Positions 1 to 12,250 of a stretch of 64,000 nt of DNA are shown here, piece after piece. A program made the translations under genes and the position numbers. Source of the stretch: Petrosia ficiformis (Eukaryota; Porifera; Demospongiae; Haplosclerida; Petrosiidae); contig OX345636.1 in NCBI GenBank assembly GCA_947044365.1, positions 31,454,466 through 31,518,465 on the forward strand, given 5' to 3'. Numbering within the stretch: position 1 is the stretch's first letter; every line of letters starts with the position of its first letter. The notes beneath the pieces are model-generated. The model had not been told where the DNA came from and searched no databases. It worked only from the letters and a program-made list of their open reading frames with translations.

Positions 1-2118
1 AACTTATAGTGAACTAAAGATTGAGTATTAGAACCAATACTAAACTAAACACTTTTCTGTATTGGGTACTAGAACTAATACTAAACTAAAGATTGAGCAT
101 TGGAACCAATACTATACTGAACACTTTTCTTTAAGTACTAGAACTAATACTAAACTAAACACTTTTCTGTATTGAGTACTAGAAGTAATACTTAACTAAA
201 GATTGGGTACTAGAACTAATACTGAACTAATCACTTTTTTGTATTGGGTACATGAACTAATACATAACTAAAGATTGAGTAGCCGAACCAATACTAAACT
301 AAACACTTTTCTGTATTGGGTGCTTGAACTAATACTAAACTAAAGATTGAGTATTAGAACCAATACTAAACTGAACACCTTTCTATATGTACTGGAACTA
401 ATACTGAACTAAAGATTGAGTATTAGAACCAATACTGAACTAAACACTTTTCCGTATTGGGTACGAGAACTAATACTAAACTAAAGATTGAGTATTAGAA
501 CCAATACTAAACTGAACACCTTTCTATATGTACTGGAACTAATACTGAACTAAAGATTGAGTATTAGAACCAATTCTAAACTAAACACTTTTCTGTATTG
601 AGTACTTGAACTAATACTAAACTAAAGATTGAGTATTAGAACCAATACTAAACTAAACACTTTTCTGTATTGGGTACTAGAACTAATACTAAACTAAAGA
701 TTGAGCATTGGAACCAATACTATACTGAACACTTTTCTTTAAGTACTAGAACTAATACTAAACTAAACACTTTTCTGTATTGAGTACTAGAAGTAATACT
801 TAACTAAAGATTGGGTACTAGAACTAATACTGAACTAATCACTTTTTTGTATTGGGTACATGAACTAATACTAAACTAAAGATTGAGTAGTCGAACCAAT
901 ACTAAACTAAACACTTTTCTGTATTGGGTGCTTGAACTAATACTAAACTAAAGATTGAGTATTCGAACCAATACTAAACTGAACACCTTTCTATATGTAC
1001 TGGAACTAATACTGAACTAAAAATCGAGTAATAGAACCAATTCTAAACTAAACACTTTTCTGTATTGGGTACTAGAACTAATAATAAACTAAAGATTGAG
1101 TATTAGAACCAATACTAAACTAAACACTTTTCTGTATTGGGTGCTTGAACTAATACTAAACTAAAGATTGAGTATTAGAACCAATACTAAACTAAACACT
1201 TTTCTGTATTGGGTGCTTGAACTAATACTAAACTAAAGATTGAGTATTAGAACCAATACTAAACTAAACACTTTTCTGTATTGGGTACTAGAACTAATGC
1301 TAAACTAAAGATTGAGTATTATAAGCAATACTAAACTAAAGACTTTTCTGTATTGAGTACTAGAAGTAATACTTAACTAAAGATTGAGTACTAGAACTAA
1401 TACTAAACTAAAGATTGAGTATTAGAACCAATACTAAACTAAACACTTTTCTGTATTGGGTGCTTGAACTAATACTAAACTAAAGATTGAGTATTAGAAC
1501 CAATACTGAACTAAACACTTTTCCGTATTGGGTACGAGAACTAATACTAAACTAAAGATTGAGTATTAGAACCAATACTAAACTGAACACCTTTCTATAT
1601 GTACTGGAACTAATACTGAACTAAAGATTGAGTATTAGAACCAATTCTAAACTAAACACTTTTCTGTATTGAGTACTTGAACTAATACTAAACTAAAGAT
1701 TGAGTATTAGAACCAATACTAAACTAAACACTTTTCTGTATTGGGTACTAGAACTAATACTAAACTAAAGATTGAGTATTAGAACCAATACTAAACTAAA
1801 CACCTTTCTGTATTGGGTGCTTGAACTAATACTAAACTAAAGATTGAGTATTAGAACCAATTCTAAACTAAACACTTTTCTGTATTGGGTGCTTCAACTA
1901 ATACTAAACTAAAGATTGAGTATTAGAACCAATACTAAACTGAACACCTTTCTATAAGTACTGGAACTAATACTGAACTAAAGATTGAGTAACAGAACCA
2001 ATACTAAATTCAACACTTTTCTGTATCGAGTACTTGAACTAATACTAAACTAAAGATTGAGTATTAGAACCAATACTAAACTAAACACTTTTCTATAAAT
2101 ACTAGAACTAATACTAGC
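1..2118. repeat. 72-bp minisatellite array (copy 1)
   Basis: Tandem array of a unit of about 72 bp made of two related halves: gaactaatactaaactaaag followed by attgagtatta, then gaaccaatactaaactaaac followed by acttttctgtattgggtacta. Variants (ctatatgtactgg, gtattgagtactag) recur in blocks, so it has a higher-order structure. It runs off the left window edge. The related array at 28563-29328 is much shorter (0.77 kb). By analogy with copy 2 it lies in UFC1 intron 2. No coding potential. Confidence 0.95.
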
Positions 2119-2609
2119 ACTAAATTCATTTGCTACATTAGAACAGCACTAACATGTATAATTATATATAATAATATAATAATTATGTATATACATTACA
2201 TTGCATATACTTTACATATGCAATCGAAATGCAGACCATGAACATTTAGTGAATTGAAATCGCATGTACTTTAAACAATGACACTGCGTAATATTAGAGA
2301 TCTGCACACTTATATGAAACAGAAATATTGCTGTTGTGAGCCATTTGATGTAGCTTAAGTTACATATATGGCATAGCTTCTCTTCAGTTGTTTATGTTTA
2401 TGGAGAGAAACACAAGTTGAGAATCATCACTTGATGATTTAAAGAGTGTAAATTATGATGCTCTTCCTTAAGTGTATAGCTGTGCCATTCTGACCTAAAA
2501 CACAGAACCGACATAGGTTCAATTATTCACAATATCAGTAAAGGAATGGGAATTCCATTTTTCAACTTGTATAACTTCTGAGATTGCTGGAGACTATATA
2601 TAAGAGACT
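2119..2609. other. Non-repetitive spacer between two minisatellites
   Basis: AT-rich single-copy-like sequence between the 72-bp and GACTC arrays. It is repeated almost unchanged at 29329-29794, apart from a small deletion near 2540. I see no exon with acceptable borders. By position it is intronic to UFC1. Confidence 0.6.
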
Positions 2610-4290
2610 ATTGGGACTCATGAGGCTCACAGAGACTACTTGAGACTACTGGAGACTCAAAGAGACTACTGGAGACTCAGAGAGACTAATGGGTGGTTAT
2701 GAGACTCAGAGAGACTAATGGAGATGCATGAGACTCAGAGAGACTAGTTGGGACTCATGAGACTCAGAGAGACTACTAGAGACTCATGAGACTCATAGAG
2801 ACTACTTGAGACTACTGGAGAGTCAAAGAGACTACTTGAGATTACTGGAGACTCAAAGAGACTACTTGAGATTACTGGAGACTCAAAGAGACTACTTGAG
2901 ATTACTGGAGACTCACGAGACTCAAAGAGACTGGTTGGGACTCATGAGACTCAGAGAGACTAGTTGGGACTCATGAGACTCAAAGAGACTACTTGAGACT
3001 ACTGGAGACTCAAAGAGACTACTTGAGATTACTGGAGACTCAAAGAGTCTACTTGAGATTACTGGAGACTCACGAGACTCAAAGAGACTGGTTGGGACTC
3101 ATGAGACTCAGAGAGACTAGGTGGGACTCATCAGACTCAGAAAGACTAATGGAGACGCATGAGACTCAGAGAGACTAATGGGTACTCATGAGACTCAGAG
3201 AGACTAGTTGGGACTCATGAGACTCAAAGAGACTACTTGAGACTACTGGAGACTCAAAGAGACTACTTGAGATTACTGGAGACTCAAAGAGACTACTGGA
3301 GACTCAGAGAGACTAATGGGTGCTTATGAGACTCAGAGAGACTAATGGAGATGCATGAGACTCAGAGAGACTAGTTGGGACTCATGAGACTCAGAGAGAC
3401 TACTAGAGACTCATGAGACTCAAAGAAACTACTTGAGACTACTAGAGACTCAAAGAGACTACTGGAGACTCAGAGAGACTAATGGGTGCTTATGAGACTC
3501 AGAGAGACTAATGGAGATGCATGAGACTCAGAGAGACTAGTTGGGATTCATGAGACTCAGAGAGACTACTAGAGACTCATGAGACTCAAAGACACTACTT
3601 GAGACTACTGGAGACTCAAAGAGACTACTTGAGATTACTGGAGACTAAGAGACTACTTGAGATTACTGGAGACTCACGAGACTCAAAGAGACTGGTTGGG
3701 ACTCATGAGACTCAGAGAGACTAGTTGGGACTCATGAGACTCAAAAAGACTACTTGAGACTACTGGAGACTCAAAGAGACTACTTGAGATTACTGGAGAC
3801 TCAAAGAGACTACTTGAGATTACTGGAGACTAAGAGACTACTTGAGATTACTGGAGACTCACGAGACTCAAAGAGATTGGTTGGGACTCATGAGACTCAG
3901 AGAGACTAGTTGAGACTCATCAGACTCAGAAAGACTGATGGAGACGCATGAGACACAGAGAGACTAATGGGTACTCATGAGACTCGGAGAGACTACTTGT
4001 GACTCATGAGACTCAAAGAGACTACTGGAGACTACTGGAGACTCATGAGACTCAGAGAGACTAGTTGGGACTCATGAGACTCAGACAGACTACTGGAGAC
4101 TCATGAGACTCAAGGAGAGTACTGGAGACTCAGACAAGCTAATGGGTACTCATGAGTCTCAAAGAGACTACTGGAGACTACTGGTGACTCAAGAGACCAA
4201 TGGGGACTCATGAGACTCAGAGAGACGAATGGGGACTCACAAGATTGAAAGAGAGTCATGAGAGCTAAGAGACTGCTAGGGACTTATGAG
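2610..4290. repeat. GACTC-rich minisatellite (copy 1)
   Basis: Degenerate tandem array with a basic unit of 29-30 bp, such as gagactcatgagactcagag followed by agactagttggg, mixed with a variant containing cttgagattactgg. It matches 29795-31690. A block of the same repeat in the opposite orientation lies at 28026-28430. Short open frames in it arise from repeats whose period is near a multiple of three, and are not genes. Confidence 0.95.
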
Positions 4291-4440
4291 ACTAGTTTGA
4301 TTAATTAATTAATCAAACCACAGAAATGTCATTATATTTGGTGCCTGCATCACCAAGACACAGCCAGTAAAATGTGCATCATTTCTATATTTAGCATCTG
4401 TATTGATTGAATGTGGAAATGATGACATATTTGTCTATAG

Positions 4441-4628
4441 ATGGTTTGGTAAATGCTGGCACATTCATAATCTCCTTAAATATGAGAATTTGATACGAGT
4501 TACAGCATCATTCATGTGCATTGTTAATGTTGTGATTTTATTTTTTATTAGATTCCTGCGACTTATCCATCTACTGCACCTGCAGTAGCTATTCCAGAAT
4601 TAGATGGTAAAAGTGCTAAAATGTTTAG
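4441..4628 (+). CDS. UFC1: UFC1 exons 3 and 4, copy 1 (partial gene)
   Basis: Two exons encode the middle of the UFM1-conjugating enzyme UFC1, the E2 that receives UFM1 from UBA5 and passes it on with the UFL1 complex at the ER. Exon 3 (4441-4498, after acceptor tctatag) reads WFGKCWHIHNLLKYE, closely matching WFGKCWYIHDLLKYE of animal UFC1. Exon 4 (4552-4628, acceptor tattag, donor gtaagt) reads TYPSTAPAVAIPELDGKSAK and continues MFR. The family TAK motif is SAK here. The exon 3 donor would be gttaca, which is weak. Exons 1-2 should lie left of the window. The next exon, with the catalytic Cys (GGKIC in the family), was not found in 4629-10735. The copy may therefore be incomplete. Confidence 0.85.
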
Positions 4629-4680
4629 GTAAGTGCTTTAATAATATTGTAAATTGTTATAATTATTTATACTAAAGAAT

Positions 4681-4997
4681 AGTGATGCACCGATAATCGG
4701 ATTGGTAATGGATATCGGTCATTATCGGCCATTATGTTTAGTATCGATATCGGTTATTTCTGGCAGATGTAACCGATATTATAAAAAGTGCACCAATAGT
4801 GATATTTCTTGTGATCATGGCATCATTAATTGCCTATATGATACTCATAATTATTAAGAAAGTGCTGATTTTCGTTGAAAGAATCAGAAGCAAGAAGGTA
4901 TAGATATAATGTCGGATCGGTATCGGTTATTGGTACATATCTAAAGTAATTATCAGTTTATTGGAATATCAGTAAAAAATCTTATCAGTGCATCAGT
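4681..4997. mobile_element. hAT-like MITE with 10-bp target duplication (copy 1)
   Basis: The ends are inverted: agtgatgcaccgataa on the left and ttatcagtgcatcagt on the right (ttatcggtgcatcagt in copy 2). The direct repeat actaaagaat flanks it at 4671-4680 and 4998-5007. The interior is rich in atcggtatcgg motifs and has no coding capacity. TIRs of the type ATGCACCGATAATCGG are widespread in animal non-autonomous hAT elements. It lies 52 bp after UFC1 exon 4. The same insertion in copy 2 shows it predates the segmental duplication. Confidence 0.85.
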
Positions 4998-5209
4998 ACT
5001 AAAGAATAAAGGTTAATATAATATGATACAGTCAAACATCATCCTACCCTTTGGCCTTCAGACTGTCTGATTTGTCCCTAAAACTACTCCTGTTGCTGGA
5101 TAGCGAAATTGTCTGAATTTATAATTACTGTTTTAATAAATTTTATTATGTTCTCATGATGAGGTACCATCCCAATGTTGTTTGTGCGCTTTTTTGGGTT
5201 TTGATACAG

Positions 5210-5323
5210 TGGTTGTACAAATACATTTATTATAAGTTAGCGGACAATGATTCACTAAGTTATTTAGCAGCAAAGTTTATTACAGTACACGTTGATAAGC
5301 TCTACGACCTTACTCAAGACTGA
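5210..5323 (+). CDS. Unidentified last exon (copy 1)
   Basis: Open segment of 37 codons plus TGA directly after acceptor tttgatacag. It starts WLYKYIYYKLADNDSLSYLA and ends KFITVHVDKLYDLTQD. The amino-acid mix looks protein-like, and possible polyA signals (aataaa) follow at about 5337 and 5390. It is unchanged in the second copy (32603-32716). I do not recognise the family, and it does not resemble the UFC1 C-terminus. Its upstream exons were not found, so it could also be a chance ORF. Confidence 0.4.
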   Translation, partial: WLYKYIYYKLADNDSLSYLAAKFITVHVDKLYDLTQD

Positions 5324-5689
5324 AAAGTTGTGTTTACTAATAAACGTTTGCTACTAAACAACTTGGTGAATTGTTGTCCAGTATCTTATAATAAATATAT
5401 TTGTGTGTTTGCCTAACTGTCTGTCTGTCTCTCCAACTATCTCTCTATCTATATTTCTATAAGTCTGTTCATTTCTGTTTGAATCCATTACCTTTGCATC
5501 ACCCAGAAGAAGATATGCAATCACAAATTGTACAAATAATCTCAGATTTTCAACCTACAAAAAATTAAACAAAGATATCTTTGAAGTCCTGTTTATACAG
5601 TTTTGAAAAGGTAACCTTCTCTTTATCACTTCCCTTTAATTTTTGTCTCTGTATTTGTAATAGTTTACAAAAAAGCTGAATATCTCCTT

Positions 5690-6881
5690 TATATAGTGCC
5701 GTGTCTATCAGTCTTAAAGGCTGAGATCCAGTCCCAATCCACATCATCCCATTGGTGGCATGAATGTGAAAATTGTACTTAAACAAGAAAAAAGAAGTCT
5801 TATAATAGAACTAAGGTTTGTGTCAATGGATATAGTACAGGAATTGTATACCACAAATGTGCAAGGACTATATCACATCTAACAACACTAACAAAGGTTC
5901 TATTACTGGTACATGTGACAGATCAGCAATATGGGGGTTTCACTAAAATTGTAAGAGTTACTTTAGATGTATTTAAATGACTGGGTATGTATATATGATA
6001 AAAAAATAAAGAGAGAAACACATGTCGAGAAAGAATGTGGACCATTATTATACAGGACAGTTGTGGGAAAAGAGGATTCCCCCACATCCTAGGTTTTTAT
6101 ATTGCAACATGCAACAACATCTCGACTGTCCCAGAAGCAACCTCAATGAAGCAACCAAAGTGCCTAAAATGTGATCCTGGTATTAGGGTAACTGCAATGC
6201 ATTTTGGATGATTGATTGTAGCCCCTCCCACAACTTTGATATATAAGTATAATTATATAATTATATATAATATTATGCAGATTGATCTACTACATTACCT
6301 CCTCGATATGTATTACTACTATTGAGAAAATTACAAGAGTCGATAGCCACATTAAAGTTTTCTATGACATTAACATGTCCCTGTTTGGAACCTAAGGTAG
6401 GAAGAATGGGAGAAGAGAAATGATTAATACATGATCCTGGTATTTGGGTAACTGTAATGTTGCATTATGAATTTATGGGATAAAATATAATGACTTGTAA
6501 TTGATAACTAACAGTTAAGTGGATTAGAGTTCACAATTAATAGTTTGAGAACACTACAATTAGAAGGCTGAAACTGTAGTAGTCTAACTCACATAACATT
6601 AATATACATGGAACACTAATGTTGCGTTAAAATGCATTAAAAATTGGATGTACATATACTCCACTACAGAACATTTTTGCTTCGGGAGCAGATAAAATTA
6701 GAAAAATATGGTAGTGAGGTATATATAATTTTTAATGCATTTTGATGTAACATGGACAATTTCCAGTAGTTCATTTTGGGTTGTCTACTATAAGATCCTG
6801 AGCTCTTTAATTGCTTACCTGGTTGTAGATTTAAACTAGTGATTGTTAATCCCTCATTATCATCAATCTTTCTCTTCTTAG
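5690..6881 (-). CDS. Unidentified minus-strand gene, three 3' exons (copy 1)
   Basis: Three exon-like segments chain in phase. Exon 1 (6819-6881) has acceptor ctaccag and donor gtaagc and encodes KKRKIDDNEGLTITSLNLQP; KKRK is NLS-like. Exon 2 (6299-6391) has acceptor ctaccttag and donor gtaatg and encodes SKQGHVNVIENFNVAIDSCN, then FLNSSNTYRG. Exon 3 (5690-5777, acceptor tgtttaag) then reads VQFSHSCHQWDDVDWDWISA and stops at 5690-5692. Another frame of exon 3 stays open to 5565 and contains MMWIGTGSQPLRLIDT, which has a WD-propeller flavour but breaks the phase. Upstream exons are not resolved. The gene converges on the exon ending at 5323. Family unknown. Confidence 0.45.
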
Positions 6882-7563
6882 CTGGTAGTGTGTACACACA
6901 ATCAGATAAATAAATAATTACATACTGATATACAGTACCTGACATTAAGTTTACATACTATCACTGTAAGTCCATGGACTACAGTGCACTTTTTGAGTGA
7001 AGTACACTGTACTTATGTACTACACAGTATTACATGTTAGTACTATGCTATCTATCACATACATTGTATAAATGTAAAGGGATTCACACATTACTATGAT
7101 TACAATACAAGGTAGTACTATAGCACTACTTAGAAGTACAGTTGACGATCACTTTATTAGAGTGTAGGTCTCATGATAATATGTAAAGTGAATTAAGTCA
7201 GGTACTGTACTCCTGTGTGAAGTATTAAATAATACATGATTGTTAATCACAGCTTGCCAGCTGGACTACCTCTGCTACATATATATGCGATAGTGATTAA
7301 TTAAGTGAAATGGACTAATTACCAGGACAAGGGAAAGCTGTAGTGCCCATTCACATTGTAGCTATAGGCAGTATCATTGTTAGTTAGGGTTGGATGTGGC
7401 TTTTATTTATAGAAGTGAACGCATCAACTTCTATTTACAGTTAGCAAATGGTTACATCAAAAAAGTACCCTCAAATGTATTCGAGAAGGACAGACACCCA
7501 CTCAATCGTATATCACTGAACCAAGAGTGGAACCTGGCTCTCTATTGAAAGATCTTGAAATGA

Positions 7564-7566
<3 letters not shown>

Positions 7567-7621
<55 letters not shown>
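7567..7621. repeat. (AT)n microsatellite
   Basis: Pure AT dinucleotide run. The second copy of the block has the same site at 34952-35014 with one interruption. Confidence 0.95.
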
Positions 7622-7625
<4 letters not shown>

Positions 7626-8261
7626 TACATAGATTACATACCAATTGGCTATTTGGAAACCAAGGGCTAAGCCTAAGGTTTAAAAATAGGGTGAGGTTGT
7701 GGTAAAAAAATAGTCATGTTCAATAATGAGCCGGATTTATGGTTAGTCAGGTATTTATATTGAGCAACCATGTCATCAAATTATATTTACCACTAGTCTC
7801 ATCCCCAGCCATGGTCATCAGGCTTTAAATTAGCTGTTGACCTACTTAGTTTCCAAATAGTATGAAAACTTTGAAACACTCAGCCTTGAAATGAGGACAA
7901 CTACTGTAATCTCAGGACAGTTTACTTGGTCCCACTCTGAATAGCGTCCAGAATGGGGGGTTCCACTAAAGTCTGTTCACATTCACTATATTCCTCAAAA
8001 TTATGATGTGATGACTTTATATGTACTATAATGTATGGTTTAATGTTAATACATAATTATACTGTAACTCAATAACGAAGTAATTGATTGATTTTTGACA
8101 TGCATGAAAAAAAGAACGGGAAGGATAATTATATGAAAATGGTGCAGCTAAAAAGATTGTTGGTCATTCCAAACTAAAGTTATTAACATTCTTCTGAGGA
8201 CAAGGCGAATGTGAATGAGCTTTAGTACTTTATGCTGCATGACATCCATGATTCATGTTAA

Positions 8262-8682
8262 AGCACCCATTCCTATGACTAGATTAATGTTAAACCTATC
8301 ACTAGATTAATATTAAAGCCCCCCATTCCTATGACTATCTAGTCATAGGAATGGGGGGCTTTAATATTAATCTAGTGATATTAATCTAATGTTAAACCTA
8401 TCAATAGATTAATATTAAAGCCCCCCATTCCTATGACTAGATTAATGTTAAACCTATCACTAGATTAATATTAAAACCCCCCATTCCTCTGACTAGACTA
8501 ATGTTAAACCTATCACTAGATTAATGTTAAACCTATGACTAGATTAATATTAAAATCCCCCATTCCTATGACTAGACTAATGTTAAACCTATGACTAGAT
8601 TAATATTAAAACCCCCCATTCCTCTGACTAGACTAATGTTAAACCTATCGCTAGATTAATGTTAAAGCCCCCTCCCCCCGGT
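8262..8682. repeat. CCCCCATTCCTATGAC minisatellite with inverted segment (copy 1)
   Basis: Repeats of the type cattcctatgactagattaa tgttaaacctatcactagat taatattaaagcccccc. A stretch at about 8332-8392 carries the same unit reversed (tagtcataggaatggggggc), which makes a strong local hairpin. The related array at 35652-36018 lacks the inverted part. Confidence 0.9.
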
Positions 8683-9577
8683 AGAATCACTAAGAGTGGT
8701 TTGACAAAGGCAGTAATCTCCAACAAGTAACTGACCACTTGGTTTTAGCCATTGCTATAGAAATGTAATACAATGCCTGTCATTTTAACCTGGGCAACTG
8801 CATCGTTATCACCAAAGCGACATGTAGTTGGCAGTTAAGTGTGTTGGTGAGTTTGAATCATTGTAAACTAGATATTTGATATAGACAATGATATCAGATT
8901 GGATCTGCATTTTCAATTATGGAATATAGGTTGTATAACACAATGCTGTAATCTGTATAAGTATATGCATGTGCAACTCTAAAAATGTTTTGGGACGGAC
9001 ACATCTAGAAGGATGACTATATCATGAATAGGAATAAGGATAGATGGATAGATGGATGGATAGATAGACAGATGATGATTTAGGGTTGAGTGATTTTATG
9101 TATTTAACTTACGATTAGAATGGGAGGAACAACAGAACTTTGGTTAGTTTAGAGTTGAGTGATTTTATAACTTGTAATAAGTACTTGATGTGATAATTGT
9201 GAATATTACATATAATTATGTATCCTTAATTAATTGAAGTGTTAATAACTTCAAAACTTTAAACAGGACAAAGTTAAATGTAAAACTATTGTTCTTCACA
9301 TAACAGACATGATGGAGAGTGTGTAAGAAAGCTGTAAAATGGGAATAATAATTATTTAGTTTGCAGTATTGCAAGTAAAGTAGAAATACAATTATTAATT
9401 GCAATAATTATGGATGTATAATTGAATGATTGCCCAACCTTAGATGAGTGTTTAAGTATATTCTTGTAATGTTTAGATTCTTTCTTGAAAGTCAAAGAAT
9501 TAAGCATAAATCCAAAATCATCCCTTGTTATTTGGGATTTCTAAATTGTTATAGCATGATTAATATTTGTTTTGTAG

Positions 9578-10730
9578 ATGCTGTAAAAGCTGAGTGATCA
9601 AGATGCTATGATGAGAGCGAAAGAGAAAATGCAACATTCTTTAGATGAACAGACAGCCATACATCAAACTGAGGTGGAAGAGGTGTGGGTTTGGTTTATT
9701 AATCATGTATTAATATAGGAGGAGTATGCAATCATCACAAATGAGTGGTGAAAATGAAGGTGTAATCCATGTGTACGTAACCATGGTAATGCATATCTCC
9801 ACTCTTGATGAGCAATTTTAAGAAGCCAGTTAAATGTGGAATGCAATACTTGCTCTTCAAGGATGAAATATTAAGTTAACCATTGAAGGTGCCTGAATTT
9901 ATATATTTGAAATACATAAATATAATTATTAATTTTACATTGTCAGACATATGCACACATGTATATGTATATTAGGAAATATTGATTAAAAGTAAGTTTG
10001 AACTGTGAAAGGTCATTAATAAGAAGGATCTGCTGAACACTTAATTTGTTTTGAACATGTAATTATATACATGTACTACTGAAGAACACCTTCGGGTCGA
10101 AACATTCAGTTTTTATTATAAAAAGTCTACCATGTTAATAAGGCTCAATAGTCATCTCCACTGAATGTAATTATTTGGCTTTCATTTATTGTTTTCTATC
10201 TTTATAGCAACAAGAGAAAGAGCGAATGAGAAAATTAAACAGTGGGAGGAGTTTAAAGTTATAACTAAATGTATACATGTAGACAGTACTACACACCTAG
10301 ATAGATATGACGGAACGTGTATAGCAGTTGTGAGAATCAACTAGTGAACTAGCTTAGTAGAGAGAGACAGACACATAGCTGACCTAAGTATTAAAAAGTG
10401 TTTTAAATGTGCTTAACAACACTTACTAAAGTATTTAAGTACGAACATGAGTTCTGTAATTGATAAATGACTTCAAAGCACCATAAAGCAGCTGAAAGAT
10501 TCTTCTTAGAGCACATAGTGCTTGTCCCGTGCATGTTGCTTGTAATGAGTCCCACATACTAATAAATGTATAGATTAGAGCATAATCAGTCACCTATTTG
10601 TATCTGTCGTTTTGGTTAGTTTACTAGTATTAATTTTCATACTCTCAGAGTAAAACATATTCCAGAAGAGATTACTTACCAATTGGGGAAGTAGGAGGAG
10701 GGGGTGGATATCGACCACCAAGAAGACAAT
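9578..10730 (+). pseudogene. SELENOS: SELENOS (selenoprotein S/VIMP) copy 1, three exons, frame-broken
   Basis: SELENOS is an ER membrane protein that recruits p97/VCP to the Derlin retrotranslocation complex. Exon a (9578-9682) corresponds to the cytosolic helix; by comparison with copy 2 its start reads DAVKAERYQDAMMRAKEKMQ and it ends TAIHQTEVEE. Here a 2-nt loss creates gag tga tca, an in-frame stop. Exon b (10208-10257, acceptor ctttatag) has lost 1 nt relative to copy 2. Exon c (10649-10730, acceptor actctcag, donor gtaag) encodes SKTYSRRDYLPIGEVGGGGG and YRPPRRQ, matching the Gly-rich C-terminal region of the family. Phases are consistent across a, b and c if the indels are discounted. 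The N-terminal membrane exon and the Sec/Cys terminal codon were not found. A 1-2 nt assembly error is the alternative explanation. Confidence 0.75.
10079..10103 (+). ncRNA. Degenerate hammerhead-like motif (copy 1)
   Basis: CTGAAGA, then ACACCTTCGGGT, then CGAAAC. It has both conserved boxes (CUGANGA and GAAA) around an ACC/GGT stem capped by UUCG, but the stem II base is unpaired and stem III could be only two pairs. It lies in the intron between SELENOS exons a and b. It resembles the hammerhead at 57998 and may be a decayed Penelope/retrozyme-like remnant. Confidence 0.35.
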
Positions 10731-10893
10731 GTAAGAAAATATTATTTTGGCAAATGAACTTGTATTGCTATGTGTGAGTGTAGATATGTATGCGCATGTG
10801 TGTAAGTGTGTGTGTATCATAACATGTATGCATGTAGATGTAATATTCATAACGTTTCAGTGGGTTATATGTACATACAGGGTATGTACATAT

Positions 10894-11470
10894 TAGTGTT
10901 GTTTCAGTTCTATCGGTACTAAAACTAAAAGCCACTTTGAGTAGCCCTTTGAATTTTAGTTCTCGGAACTAATCTATAACTAAAAATTATTTGAAACTTA
11001 GACCCAGAACTAAATCATAACTAAAACCATTGTTGGATTGCGAACTAGAACTAGAACAGAACTAAAATGAAAAATATTAATTCAAAACGTAGAGCTAACA
11101 ATTATACAACAGATATCGCAATACACCACATTTTTCAATTCACTGATCGTTACTTAACAAGAAGTACATTAATATGTACATGTGTAATAGTAGTAGTTGG
11201 ATCATTCATTCAAAAGTTTAATTTCATTCATTACTTAATGAGTTATCAAAAACTAATCAAAAACCAGGAACAAAATCAAAATGAATAACATTTAAAAAAT
11301 TTATAACGGGAACTGAATCAGAATCAAAACTTTTCTCAAGTTTGGAACCAGAACTAAAACAGCGTTTTCGAGTTGTTACTAAAACTATAAGAAAATCAAC
11401 AAGATTTTCAAACTCTGAACTATAACTAAAATCATAACTAAAACAATATTTAAATACTAAAACAACACTA
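10894..11470 (+). repeat. Interspersed AACTAAAAC repeat carrying the empty TTAA site
   Basis: The segment is rich in aactaaaac/aactagaac. Part of it (about 10900-11230) recurs in reverse complement at 37714-37788 plus 39368-39575, interrupted there by piggyBac-type insertions. The uninterrupted TTAA is at 11154-11157 here. No coding evidence. Confidence 0.75.
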
Positions 11471-11507
11471 GTACATATAACACACTGAAATGTTATGTAT
11501 GTCATAC

Positions 11508-11622
11508 ACTCATACATACATACACACATACATACCAATACATACATACACATACGTACACACGTACATGCATACACACATACATACACACACACATGCA
11601 CACACACACATACATACATTTG
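11508..11622. repeat. (CATA)n / (CACA)n microsatellite
   Basis: Imperfect catacatacacacatacata run. No gene. Confidence 0.9.
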
Positions 11623-12250
11623 ATCATCATTGTGATGATGAAGGATGAACATGAATTCAAGCATTTAATGTTATACGAGGGTGGGGGCTCAAAAGAGATT
11701 AAAGGTTGATATTAAATAATGCACAAGTGCTTTATCTAATTGAGACCTTATTGGCCTGCCCAAGTGCCACAATAAGCATATCACATGACATTTCTTAACT
11801 ACAGTGTCACTGTACATTAAGCACTTGTTAAATGTGCACTATGTTGTTTAAAACACAATCAGGTGGAAGACTCAATGTCATGTGATACATGTATGCATGA
11901 AACTAGTACAATGTATTTACTTATGTGTGTAGTTGTGTATATCATTCTCTACAGTAGGTGGTAGTGGTGGATGAGGTTAATTACCCACATGCACTCATTG
12001 TGTGTGGGTATGACCCTGTATATAAATTACTACATGTTGACTTGTTCAGAATACAGATTTCATCAACTTTGTTTATTCAGGAAGTCCATTCTATTATTCA
12101 GATATACAATATAATTATAAATAATTAAAAATAATTTTCAGTACTGTTGTAACAATGATGGCTTGCCTGTAAACCATATTTTTGGTGGGTACTGCCTGAT
12201 GTATGGACAATGGTCAATGTTTATTATGTTAATTGGTGGTTTTTTTTAAA
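11623..12250. other. Intergenic AT-rich sequence
   Basis: No exon, RNA gene or recognisable repeat seen. It contains short local duplications only. Confidence 0.5.

Larger units (their letters stand above)
1..10735 (+). repeat. Segmental duplication, copy 1
   Basis: The whole block matches 28563-37711 in the same orientation. Differences are scattered substitutions, small indels, different array lengths and a ~360-bp segment (about 9649-10006) missing from copy 2. The spacing between matched points is 27393 bp at 5565-6945 and 27340 bp at 9216. Similarity stops just after SELENOS exon c, at 10730 here and 37711 in copy 2. The left limit is outside the window. Confidence 0.93.

Noticed and set aside
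2993..3178. Leu/Arg/Glu-rich repeat protein in the GACTC array
   Set aside because: Product of a ~30-bp tandem repeat that happens to be near a multiple of 3. No start context or splice support.
7441..7564. Possible exon after acceptor atttacag
   Set aside because: One frame is open in copy 1, but copy 2 has a stop in it and no GT donor follows; the segment abuts a TA microsatellite.
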